Shown here one piece after another: positions 1-8,293 of a DNA stretch of 64,000 nt. The position numbers were made by a program, and so were the translations under genes. Position 1 is the first letter of the stretch; every line of letters starts with the position of its first letter. The stretch spans positions 248,001-312,000 of the forward strand of contig JADJPF010000020.1 of assembly GCA_016713405.1 (NCBI GenBank), read 5' to 3'. The stretch comes from Blastocatellia bacterium. Its GTDB lineage: Bacteria; Acidobacteriota; Blastocatellia; Chloracidobacteriales; JADJPF01. Under the pieces are notes generated by a model. That model was not told the DNA's origin and made no database searches. It saw only the letters and a list, made by a program, of their open reading frames with translations.

Positions 1-820
1 AGACCAAGTAAAACTCTTCAGGATGAATAGTTTTAATAAATAGTCCTTGTCGGTCTTTGTGAAGTCGTGCTTCAACTATATGGTCTTGCTGGAAAACCTT
101 TGCTGCTAGTATTGATGGACGATCACAGCGGATTAAAATTTGTAGTGGGTGTTCCTGCATTTCGCTACGTACCCCGCGAGTGTCTCCATCAGCAACAATA
201 TAGCCATTATTAATTAATACAACTCTATCCGACATCATATCAACTTCATGCAAAATATGGCTAGAAACAATCAAATACATTCCTTGGGCAGATAGATCAC
301 GAAATAGCGCGATAACTTCAGCGCGTGCCATTGGATCAAGTCCATTAAGCGGCTCGTCTAAGACTAAAACTTCTGGATTATGAGCAATTGCTTGAGCAAG
401 TCTAATACGTTGACGCATACCTTTGCTATAGCTGTCTACTTTGCGACTAGCTGCATCCACTAGATTTACTCTAGTTAAAGCTTTGTTAGTTAGATCCGTT
501 GCTTCTTGACGGGTGTAACCGCTAATTTCCAGAAAAGATTGAATAAAGTTGCGACCAGTAATTGCGCGAGGAAAAGAGTCAAATTGCGCACAATAGCCAA
601 GTTTGCGGAATAATTTTTCTGGTCGGTTTGGGCTAATACCTAACACACTAATGCTACCTTGTGTTGGTTGAAGTAGTCCAGACATTAAATTCATCAAGGT
701 AGTTTTGCCTGAACCATTAGGGCCAACTAAACTAGTAATTCCACGAGAAATTGAAAGATTAATTTTATTAACGCCTAAAATCTCACCATAAAACTTGGAG
801 ACATCTTCAAAAATAATCAT
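1..820 (-). CDS. ABC transporter ATP-binding protein (ABC-2 type exporter), 3' end outside window
   Basis: ATPase subunit that would power an ABC-2 type exporter at the inner membrane. Translation from the ATG at 820-818 begins [13 protein letters not shown] and shows Walker A GPNGSGKT (about residue 36), signature YSKGMRQR, Walker B VLVLDEP followed by LNGLDP, and an H-loop in SSHILHEV. About 273 codons are visible and the frame runs off the left edge. The start is chosen because AGGAG lies about 9 bases upstream, inside the end of the permease gene. It is the third gene of a minus-strand operon with the permease at 834 and a second ATPase at 1694. The substrate cannot be told from sequence. 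Confidence 0.9.
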   Translation of the reverse strand, partial: MIIFEDVSKFYGEILGVNKINLSISRGITSLVGPNGSGKTTLMNLMSGLLQPTQGSISVLGISPNRPEKLFRKLGYCAQFDSFPRAITGRNFIQSFLEISGYTRQEATDLTNKALTRVNLVDAASRKVDSYSKGMRQRIRLAQAIAHNPEVLVLDEPLNGLDPMARAEVIALFRDLSAQGMYLIVSSHILHEVDMMSDRVVLINNGYIVADGDTRGVRSEMQEHPLQILIRCDRPSILAAKVFQQDHIVEARLHKDRQGLFIKTIHPEEFYLV

Positions 821-833
821 AAATAATAGTCTC

Positions 834-1694
834 CTAACTTATTATTTCGTAAGCTTTTACTTTCTTAAATAAAAGAAAACAGCAAACTGCTGCAATTACA
901 ATTAATGCTGTCCATGCTGACCAGATTGGAAGTTCTGCACGAATTGAATGATTAAAGAGGTCTGCCCAAATAGTGCGCATTAATGAACGAGTGCTAAAAA
1001 TATACATCCAAGGAGTTTCAAAAATTTCTTTTATTACAGCAGCAACTGCATTTGGAATAAAGAAAATGCCAAGTAACGCGCCTGTTGCAGCTATACGCCA
1101 TTTTACCCAAGCAGAAATAGCTTGAGAAATTAAAGCTAAAACTATAATCCATATCCAACTACCTAGCAAAATTGCTCCAGCAATACGAATGTTTTCTATT
1201 AACCAAACAGATCCCTCTAAGTAAGTTTGTAGAAAAAATAGTAACATTCCTGGAATCCAGGTTATTAGAGAAAGAAGTATAATTAAAGTCAACATTTTCC
1301 CTAACACATAATCAAAGCGCGAAAAAGGGCGACATAAATAAAGTGCTAGACCATTATTGCTAACATCTTGGGCAACAAGCGGAGGGCCAATTAACATTGT
1401 TAGAAAAAAGCCAAAAGTGCTTTGTACAACAACAAAATAGTAGAAAAAGTCTAAATCTATAGGAATAACTTCTTTAAGAGGAATTCTAAGCATTTCTAGT
1501 GCTGCGGCGTTATGGTGAAGATAAAGAACTAGCATTGAGCCTAATGGATAAACAAAGGAGACTACAAACATTGCTAGGAAAAGTCGGGATTGAAAAATTT
1601 CTTGATAGGCATAGCGAGGGAGAATTAAGAATCTTGACCAACTAGGGGTTGTTTCTCCTGTGTAAGGTTGATATTTTTGTTCAAATACTGCCAT
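834..1694 (-). CDS. ABC-2 type transporter permease
   Basis: Inner-membrane permease of 286 residues with about six hydrophobic segments. The N-terminal segment ([21 protein letters not shown]) is followed by a long extracytoplasmic stretch, then a motif region [20 protein letters not shown] with [13 protein letters not shown], typical of ABC-2 permeases that work with a separate ATPase. Its ATG overlaps the TAA stop of the upstream ATPase (TAATG at 1696-1692), so translation is probably coupled. The 13-base gap to the next ATPase supports one operon of ATPase-permease-ATPase. Two different ATPases around one permease suggest either a heterodimeric motor or a missing second permease beyond the left edge. 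Confidence 0.88.
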   Translation of the reverse strand: MAVFEQKYQPYTGETTPSWSRFLILPRYAYQEIFQSRLFLAMFVVSFVYPLGSMLVLYLHHNAAALEMLRIPLKEVIPIDLDFFYYFVVVQSTFGFFLTMLIGPPLVAQDVSNNGLALYLCRPFSRFDYVLGKMLTLIILLSLITWIPGMLLFFLQTYLEGSVWLIENIRIAGAILLGSWIWIIVLALISQAISAWVKWRIAATGALLGIFFIPNAVAAVIKEIFETPWMYIFSTRSLMRTIWADLFNHSIRAELPIWSAWTALIVIAAVCCFLLFKKVKAYEIIS

Positions 1695-2609
1695 TATTTT
1701 TCCTCCATAGCTTTGAGGAAGATATCTTCTAGTGAATCACGCTTAAAGTTTAATCGGCGAATTTGTAGTTGATGTTTTTCTGCCATTTGATAAAGGTGCG
1801 TTACTTCTACACCATCTTGAAGAATTACTTTAATTCGTTTTTCACCTACTAAAGCATATTCGCAACCAAGTTCAGCGACAGACTCAGCAAAAGCTAAATT
1901 ATTGCCTACGGTTTCCATTTCTAAAAACTTTCGGTTAGATTTTCGCTCTGCTTCTAAATCACAATACACAGCAACACGTCCATCTTTTAGAATTAAAATT
2001 TCTTCACAAGATTCTTCTACATCTTTAAGTAAATGAGAAGAAAGCAAGATATTTACTTGATTTGTATCTCGGATGTCACGGATTAATTTTAGCATTCGTT
2101 GGCGGGTTGGTGGGTCAAGTCCATTAGTTGGCTCGTCTAGGATTAGTAACTTAGGCCCATGTACAATGGCTTGAGCCAGTTTTGCTAATTGCTTCATTCC
2201 TAGCGAGTAAGTGTCAATTGATCGGTAGCGGGCCTCACCTAAACCTACAAAAACAATGCTTCATGAGCGCGTTCAAGTGCAATATTGGGGGTAGTCCAGA
2301 AAGTTCTCCCATCATTTTGACAAAATTTACACAACTCATTCCCGCAATAAATGAGTCTCTTTCAGGCATATAACCAATTAGGCTACGTATTTTTTTTACT
2401 GCAACTCGGATATCTTCTCCAAAAATCCTAGCACTTCCTTGATTTATCGGGTAAAACCCTAGAAGTGTATGAATTAGCGTAGTTTTACCAGCACCATTTG
2501 GGCCAAGAAGTCCAATTGCACGGCCTGTAAGTTGAACTTGGAGATTTTTTAGGATGGGACGTTTTCCTAGAGTGACGCTTAAATTATCCAAATCAATAAT
2601 AGGTTGCAT
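1694..2609 (-). CDS. ABC transporter ATP-binding protein, broken by two single-base deletions
   Basis: ATPase of the same operon, first in transcription order. The N-terminal part (from ATG 2609) has Walker [10 protein letters not shown] and a Q-loop region [10 protein letters not shown]. The C-terminal part has [13 protein letters not shown] (degenerate signature), Walker [14 protein letters not shown] and the H-loop SSHLLKDV. Between them the reading frame breaks twice. Adding one G in the five-G run at 2287-2291 and one A in the five-A run at 2249-2253 restores a continuous protein of about 305 residues through [25 protein letters not shown] (split here as LPPNIALER then [16 protein letters not shown]). 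Both breaks are in homopolymers, so I read this as a functional gene with sequence errors. Genuine inactivation is the alternative. Confidence 0.8.
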
Positions 2610-2863
2610 AGATTGGCTTTCACAAAATTTTAATAATGCAATAACTCTATAACGGTTAAGTTTCTTAAATATTAACTAAACTTTGAAAAATTTTTTGAAA
2701 TTTAGTTTTACAACCAAAAATAGCTTTTTTATTATTCTCTAAAATCAGAGTAAAGTTAAATTATTACTTAATACAGCCTAACCTGAGTGGTTTAGTAAAA
2801 TCTTAAATCTTGAGTACCAAAGCTACAAGGTAATTGTAGCCTAAGTCTTTAGACTTGTATGCG

Positions 2864-2899
2864 CCAACTTAAGGATAACTAATTGAAAATAGAATAGTT
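2864..2899 (+). repeat. Dispersed intergenic repeat, copy 1 (36 bases)
   Basis: The segment beginning CCAACTTAA and ending AATAGAATAGTT recurs in inverse orientation at 58628-58664, with about 33 of 37 aligned positions identical. The core ATAACTAATTGAAAATAG is unbroken in both. Both copies are intergenic. The surrounding 2610-3004 region (395 bases) has no convincing gene. It also contains short self-complementary stretches near 2822-2858 (GCTACAAGG..TTGTAGC and AAGTCTTTAGACTT) and the terminator at 2949. Confidence 0.6.
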
Positions 2900-2948
2900 C
2901 GCCGTGTTTCAATAAGGTTTGTTATAATTTGGTTACTAAATAAAAATA

Positions 2949-2976
2949 AAAAGGCAGATTTTTAAATCTGCCTTTT
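2949..2976 (-). terminator. Rho-independent terminator of the M43 protease gene
   Basis: A 13-base stem AAAAGGCAGATTT / AAATCTGCCTTTT with a two-base loop, flanked by T-rich tracts on both strands. It lies about 30 bases beyond the stop of the minus-strand gene at 3005 and is followed in that direction by a T-rich run. The symmetry means it could also stop transcription on the plus strand. Confidence 0.8.
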
Positions 2977-3004
2977 ATTTTTGAATGTATTTAGAGTAAC
3001 TTAT

Positions 3005-3991
3005 TTATCTAAAGGTAGTACATTGAGCATTCATTCTAGTAGTTTGACCAGTGGTGAAGTTGTTCATACAAGAATCATCAGTATAATCCATAAAATTGGT
3101 TATAGGATCATTGCCTGCAATGCTCTTGCAAGAATTACGACCAGTAGGACAACCATAAGCTGGGCTTTGTTCTGCTGGTGTGTCTGCTACTGCATCACCA
3201 CCGCTTGTTGCATTCTTAGAACAACCACCTTGGAAAGTGTGGAATAAACCAACCCAGTGACCAACTTCGTGAGTTCCTGTATCACCTAGGTTATATGGTG
3301 CTGCAGTTCCACCTGGTAATGATGCGTTTAATAATACTACACCATCATCTTTAGGGTTGCTGTTGTAGCTAGATGGGAAAGTTGCATATCCTAATAATCC
3401 GCCACCAATATTGTTGCAATAAATGTTAAGGTCAGCTTTTCCACCTATACGTAGAGCATTTTTCATTTGTGTTTGAGCAGTTGTTCCTGGGCCTGCTGTA
3501 TACCAAGTGCTATTTGCTGTAGTGTCAGTGCTAACTAAATTAAAAGAAAAACCTGTTGAAGCAAAAGCAGCATTTAATACATTGATTTGATTTTGAATTT
3601 GAGTAGCAGTTACAGCACCAGCACCAGTTGAACTAGTAATTGTATGCCAGTAGACATTAAATGTTCTTGGTGCTTGTGGAGCTATTCCACCATTAGCTTC
3701 TACTAAAGCTGCAAATTTGGTTTGGAAATCTTTTTCGGCTGCTTGCATTTTTTCGGCAGACATATGTGAACCACAACGACGGCCACTTTCAATAAATGCT
3801 CTTTGGTTTACAAATTCAACACCGCCAATTAGGAACGGCACATTTTCTGTAGGATCTTGCATTTCAACAGAAGGTTGATTATCTAGGCTTGGGCCTTGTG
3901 CATTTGGGGTTGCTTGACTGTTGTTTGTTAAGAAGAAAGCTCCTGTTAAGATTACTGCCATAAGAATTGCCATTACTCTAAATTTTGTCAT
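3005..3991 (-). CDS. Secreted M43-family (pappalysin/cytophagalysin-type) zinc metalloprotease
   Basis: Predicted secreted protease of 328 residues. A signal peptide (MTKFRVMAILMAVILTG..., Ala-rich cleavage region near residues 25-30) is followed by a propeptide-like segment and the catalytic domain. The extended zinc site HEVGHWVGLFH is at residues 241-251: His241, His245 and His251 as ligands and Glu242 as base. It is followed by the Cys-containing loop QGGCSKNATSGGDAVADTP and a Met-turn FMDYTDDSCMNNFT, the standard M43 arrangement. Substrates of this family are extracellular proteins; this one's is unknown. It is monocistronic, with its own terminator at 2949 and a triple direct repeat about 220 bases upstream. 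Confidence 0.9.
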   Translation of the reverse strand: MTKFRVMAILMAVILTGAFFLTNNSQATPNAQGPSLDNQPSVEMQDPTENVPFLIGGVEFVNQRAFIESGRRCGSHMSAEKMQAAEKDFQTKFAALVEANGGIAPQAPRTFNVYWHTITSSTGAGAVTATQIQNQINVLNAAFASTGFSFNLVSTDTTANSTWYTAGPGTTAQTQMKNALRIGGKADLNIYCNNIGGGLLGYATFPSSYNSNPKDDGVVLLNASLPGGTAAPYNLGDTGTHEVGHWVGLFHTFQGGCSKNATSGGDAVADTPAEQSPAYGCPTGRNSCKSIAGNDPITNFMDYTDDSCMNNFTTGQTTRMNAQCTTFR

Positions 3992-4472
3992 TTTGATTTC
4001 CCTTTCTAATATGCTTGTTTTATTTTTGATTTAATTTGATTTGTGCCTTTATCTATATCAACATCCGTGCCACAAATTTTTTATAAAACTAGTAATATAG
4101 CTACAAAATTATTACTTGGTCGAGATATCACTTGAACCAGTAACTTACATTTAATCAATAAGTTAGACCTATAATTAGAAGTTAGAAAACTAAAATTATT
4201 TTATTTTTGACTTATTTCTTAACTATTTCTTAACTACTTCTTAATAGAAGTTTAATAACTTATTTAATGTGCTAAATAAGGATATTAAAAGCTCTTTTAT
4301 TTGTTATTAATAAGAACGTATAGCAAGTATGCACCCTAACAGTTGTATATTATCTAATATCTTGTATTAATTACTAGTTATAGGAGTGTAAAGCTTATAT
4401 TTATCATGTCAAATAACTTTACAGTTTTGTTTAATAGTAAATAGCTTTACAACTACTTTTTGTGAAAGTTAT
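3992..4472. other. Intergenic region, 481 bases, no gene seen
   Basis: Very AT-rich with frequent stops in all frames and no recognisable RNA gene. The only ordered structure is the triple 11-base direct repeat at 4213-4245. The segment must contain the promoter of the protease gene starting at 3991 and the 3' end of the oxidoreductase transcript ending at 4473. Confidence 0.5.
4213..4245. promoter_or_regulatory. Three 11-base direct repeats, candidate response-regulator binding site
   Basis: Three consecutive 11-base units read TATTTCTTAAC, TATTTCTTAAC, TACTTCTTAAT. The period of one helical turn and the CTTAAC-type core resemble PhoB/OmpR-family operators, in particular the cyanobacterial-type PHO box of CTTAA-containing repeats separated by three bases. 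It lies about 220 bases upstream of the secreted protease start at 3991. The assignment to a phosphate regulator is inference from resemblance only. Confidence 0.35.
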
Positions 4473-5453
4473 TTATTTAGTTATTTGTAGAACAATTTTT
4501 CCTGCATTTAAGTTATTTTCCAGATATTGATGAGCTTGATTGACTTCTTGCCAAGGAAAAATTTGGTCAATAACAGGTGTTAGTTGATTGTTAAAAAAGC
4601 GAGATAAAGCAAATTCAGCAAATTCTTGAGTAAGTCTAATTTTATATTCCAAAGAACGGTTTCTTAGAGTTGTACCTATAATTTGCAGCCGTCGTTTTAA
4701 GATTTCGGCTAGATTAACTTTTTCAACTAGTGAGCCACTCATTGAGGCAATAATTATTAACCTGCCATCTAAGGCTAAAGAGTTAATATTGCTTTGCCAA
4801 TAGTTAACTCCAACACAATCCAAAATAATATTTACCCCTTTGTTTTCAGTTACTTGGAATATTTTTTCTAAAAAAGATTGCTCTCTATAGTTAATTGCTA
4901 ATTCAGCACCTAATAATTGGCAAAGCTGTTGTTTTTTTTCTGTTCCAACAGTTACAAATGCTCTAGCTCCAAACTCCCGGACTATTTGAATTGCTGCACT
5001 ACCAACACCACTTGCACCAGCATGAATTAACACTTTTTCCTGTGCTTTCAAATCTCCTAACCAGCATAAAGCTTGATAAGCGGTTAAAAAAGCTTCAGGA
5101 ATAGCAGCAGCTTGCTCAAAAGAAAGATTTTCAGGTATTAACATAGCCATTTTAGCTGGAAGATTTATATATTCTGCATAACCTCCGCCTGATAACAATG
5201 AAAAAACTCTATCACCAATTTTATAATCATTTACTTCATTTCCAACCTCTACAACAGTTCCAGCCATTTCAAGACCTAATATTGGAGATGCTCCAGGGGG
5301 TGGAGGATAAAGACCCCTTTTTTGTAGCAAATCGGCTCGATTTAATGCTGTAGCTTGAATTTTAACTAAAATTTCATCAGATTTAATTGTAGGTTTAACT
5401 ACTTTATCAATATATAATTCTCTAGTAATTTCATTAATCAATATTGCTTTCAT
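4473..5453 (-). CDS. NAD(P)H:quinone oxidoreductase, zinc-independent MDR family
   Basis: Cytosolic medium-chain reductase of 326 residues, the usual length for the PIG3-type quinone oxidoreductases, which transfer hydride from NADPH to quinones. The N-terminal GroES-like domain contains ALNRADLLQKRGLYPPPPGA and LGLEMAGTVVEVG. The Rossmann domain begins at VLIHAGASGVGSAAIQI (AGASGVG nucleotide-binding loop, about residue 140). The catalytic zinc ligands of alcohol dehydrogenases are absent, as expected for this branch. It is monocistronic on the minus strand; the start at 5453 has a purine-rich AGGAGA-like stretch upstream. Confidence 0.9.
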   Translation of the reverse strand: MKAILINEITRELYIDKVVKPTIKSDEILVKIQATALNRADLLQKRGLYPPPPGASPILGLEMAGTVVEVGNEVNDYKIGDRVFSLLSGGGYAEYINLPAKMAMLIPENLSFEQAAAIPEAFLTAYQALCWLGDLKAQEKVLIHAGASGVGSAAIQIVREFGARAFVTVGTEKKQQLCQLLGAELAINYREQSFLEKIFQVTENKGVNIILDCVGVNYWQSNINSLALDGRLIIIASMSGSLVEKVNLAEILKRRLQIIGTTLRNRSLEYKIRLTQEFAEFALSRFFNNQLTPVIDQIFPWQEVNQAHQYLENNLNAGKIVLQITK

Positions 5454-5579
5454 TTTGGTTTCTCCTATAAAAACAAATAAAAGGATTTTTCTTGAGCTTT
5501 TTCTATCTTTTTTTGTGCGTTACTTAATTGAAGGAAAAATATAACTTAAACACTTAAACTTAGGTCAGGAGATTTTTCA

Positions 5580-6170
5580 ATGATTGGTAGCAAAAATGTA
5601 ACCCAATTATTAATTGACTGGAATGGTGGAGATAAGAGTGCATTAGAAAAATTACTACCTATGATTTACCAGGAGTTACATTTACTTGCTTCACGTTATT
5701 TACGTCGTGAACGTCCTAACCATACTATTCAAGCTACTGCATTAGTTAATGAAGCATATTTACGCCTTATAGATCAAAAGCAAGTTCAATGGCAAAATCG
5801 CGCTCATTTTTTTGCTATTGCTGCGCAAATGATGCGGCGGATTTTAATTAATTATGCACGGGATCAACATGCTGCAAAACGTGGTGGATATACTATAAAA
5901 GTAAGTCTTAATGAGGCTATTGGACTAGCAAATACCAAAGATTTAGATTTAATAGCCTTAGATGAAGCCTTAGACAAATTAGCTCTAACAGATTCGCGCA
6001 AAAGCCGTTTAATTGAGCTATGGTTTTTTGCTGGACTAACCCTAGAGGAAACTGCTGAAGTTTTAGGGATTTCTCTAGCAACAGCAAAACGGGATTGGAC
6101 ATTAGCTAGAGCTTGGCTATATCGTGCAATTAAAAAAGGGGAAGACAATGGAAAAATGGCAAAAAATTGA
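5580..6170 (+). CDS. RNA polymerase ECF-type sigma factor
   Basis: Alternative sigma factor of 196 residues of the group common in Acidobacteriota and Planctomycetes. Region 2 spans about residues 5-90 (LLPMIYQELHLLASRYLRRE, with IQATALVNEAYLRLID and RAHFFAIAAQMMRRILINYAR). Region 4 spans about 125-185 with helix-turn-helix LEETAEVLGISLATAKRDW. RBS AGGAG precedes the ATG by about 8 bases. Its last 23 bases overlap the kinase gene that starts at 6148, so the two are translationally coupled and likely act in one signalling path. No anti-sigma factor is adjacent; the kinase may take that role (inference). The gene ends in TGA, showing that TGA is a stop in this genome. Confidence 0.92.
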   Translation: MIGSKNVTQLLIDWNGGDKSALEKLLPMIYQELHLLASRYLRRERPNHTIQATALVNEAYLRLIDQKQVQWQNRAHFFAIAAQMMRRILINYARDQHAAKRGGYTIKVSLNEAIGLANTKDLDLIALDEALDKLALTDSRKSRLIELWFFAGLTLEETAEVLGISLATAKRDWTLARAWLYRAIKKGEDNGKMAKN

Positions 6171-8286
6171 AGAAATCTTTCATACAGCGATTGCTCAACC
6201 TACACATGAAAGGTTGAATTACTTAAATCAAATTTGTGCCGAAGACCCAACCCTCCGCCAAGAAGTAGAATCACTGCTTGCTTTTTCTGAAGAAGCTCAA
6301 GATATTGGTTTTCTAAAAGATTCACCTATTCTAAATAATAATCTTTGGTCGCTAGAATCTTTAATTGGTCAAATAATTGATAACAAATACCGAATAGAAA
6401 AACAACTTGGTCAAGGTGGAATGGGGGCAGTTTACTTGGCTACTCATTTAGGTACGGGCCGCGCTGTAGCAATTAAAATTATTGCTCCTCAATATATGGG
6501 TTATAGCGAGTTTGTAGAACGCTTTAAGCGTGAGGCTGAAGCTACAGGACGGCTTCGTCATCCAAATGTTGTTAATGTTACTGACTTTGGTTTTGCACAA
6601 CTATCTAGTGATAAATTAGCCTATTTAGTAATGGAATATCTTAGTGGCTCTACCTTAGGAAGTTTATTAAAGGAAAATAAAAAACTATCTCTAGATTTAA
6701 TAGTTGATATTGTTGAGCAAATTTGTTTAGCTGTAGAAGCAGCACATGAAAGTGGAATAATTCACCGAGACTTAAAACCTGACAATATTTGGTTAGAGCC
6801 TAATGGACGTGGAGGCTATAATGTAAAAGTGCTGGATTTTGGCCTAGCTAAACTTAGAGACCTACCTAATTTTCAAAATACCCAACTATCTTTATTAGAA
6901 CGTCTTGAGATTATAGAAAAATACCCTAGCTCAATAAAATCTTTAATATCTAATATTAACCGTGCTGCTACTAGTGAAGACCAAAGCACACTTTATCAGC
7001 TTATCCCTAATACTAATATTACTAATATAGGTAATATGCCTAATCCGGCAACACATGGAAATGTTGACCCTAAAACCGTTCCTGTTTGGTTAACTCGTGT
7101 TGGTATGGTACTTGGAACACCACTTTATATGTCACCTGAGCAATGTCATGGGAAATCTTTAGATATTAGATCAGATGGTTATAGTATTGGTATCATTACT
7201 TATCAAATGCTAACAGGAGAAGTTCCTTTTAATGGGGATCTTCACCAATTAATTGATAAACATACAAATATGCCTCCACCAGTAGTTAATAGAAAAGATA
7301 TTCCTATTCCAGTAATTGACTCAATAATGATGGCGTTATCCAAAAATCCAGCAGACAGACCTAAAAGCGCGACTGCATTTGCAACAGCACTTAAAGCTAA
7401 TTCTCAAGGAGAAATTGCAATAATACGTCAAGCTATTTCACTCTATAGTAACAATTTCTTAGAACTTTTAACAATTTCTTTAATTAGTTTTTTACCTTTT
7501 ATTTTAACAATACTTACAGGATGTCTTTTTTTAATATTACCTTTTTGGAAATGGCTTCCAATAGATCCAATATTTTTATTTCTTACTATGAGTGGTTTTT
7601 CTGTTCCAGCAATATTTTTTATCAATTTAATAACGGGATGTATAATAACACCTACAGTAGTACAAATGCTTGATAATAATACGTTATCATCAGGCTCACT
7701 TTTTATATTTTTAAGAAAAAGAATTTTTGATTTGGCAATACCATTAACTAAGTTACTAGCAATACCACTAGCTTTTATTATTGTAGGAATAATTATTAAT
7801 TTAGCAGACAGATTTAATATAGAAGGGATATTTTTAACCTTATTTTTAGCAGCATTTTGTTTTTCAATATACTGGGGAATTAAGGTTTTTTCTCAGTATG
7901 CTTTTTATGCACCAATAGTAGCTATAGAGAATTTACCAAATAAAGAAGCTATTGAACGGTCAAGAGTGCTATTTAATCAAATTAAAAACAGCAAAACCAT
8001 AATTAATACATTTTTACTTGTAACTTTGATGGATTTAACAGTTCTTTGCACTACTTTAATTTGGGCATTACATAAAATCCTTAGTAATAAACCAGATAAT
8101 TTAGATGTTTTTATGTCCATTGCAGCAGGAAGCATGGGATTTTATGCAACAGCTTTGGTGACATCTATAATTGCTCCAATACTTTGCATTTATTATTCAT
8201 TGTTTTACTTAAAAGCCCGTCAGTCTCGTGGAGAAACGTTTGAGGAAATAGTTAAGCAATACAAAATTATGCTAGAAACTAAATAA
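6148..8286 (+). CDS. Membrane-anchored serine/threonine protein kinase
   Basis: Hanks-type kinase of 712 residues. An N-terminal region (MEKWQKIEEIFHTAIAQ..., about 70 residues) of the type seen in sigma-linked kinases precedes the kinase domain: glycine loop LGQGGMGAVY, catalytic Lys in AVAIKI, HRD at 206-208 with DLKPDN, DFG at 230-232, SPE at 329-331. About 98 residues separate DFG from PE, so the activation segment carries a long Asn/Ser-rich insertion. The C-terminal half (about 430-710) has six hydrophobic segments rather than the usual single helix, ending in a cytoplasmic tail. I place the start at the ATG at 6148, after an AGGGGA ribosome site, inside the sigma gene. Confidence 0.9.
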   Translation: MEKWQKIEEIFHTAIAQPTHERLNYLNQICAEDPTLRQEVESLLAFSEEAQDIGFLKDSPILNNNLWSLESLIGQIIDNKYRIEKQLGQGGMGAVYLATHLGTGRAVAIKIIAPQYMGYSEFVERFKREAEATGRLRHPNVVNVTDFGFAQLSSDKLAYLVMEYLSGSTLGSLLKENKKLSLDLIVDIVEQICLAVEAAHESGIIHRDLKPDNIWLEPNGRGGYNVKVLDFGLAKLRDLPNFQNTQLSLLERLEIIEKYPSSIKSLISNINRAATSEDQSTLYQLIPNTNITNIGNMPNPATHGNVDPKTVPVWLTRVGMVLGTPLYMSPEQCHGKSLDIRSDGYSIGIITYQMLTGEVPFNGDLHQLIDKHTNMPPPVVNRKDIPIPVIDSIMMALSKNPADRPKSATAFATALKANSQGEIAIIRQAISLYSNNFLELLTISLISFLPFILTILTGCLFLILPFWKWLPIDPIFLFLTMSGFSVPAIFFINLITGCIITPTVVQMLDNNTLSSGSLFIFLRKRIFDLAIPLTKLLAIPLAFIIVGIIINLADRFNIEGIFLTLFLAAFCFSIYWGIKVFSQYAFYAPIVAIENLPNKEAIERSRVLFNQIKNSKTIINTFLLVTLMDLTVLCTTLIWALHKILSNKPDNLDVFMSIAAGSMGFYATALVTSIIAPILCIYYSLFYLKARQSRGETFEEIVKQYKIMLETK

Positions 8287-8293
8287 TTGATTT

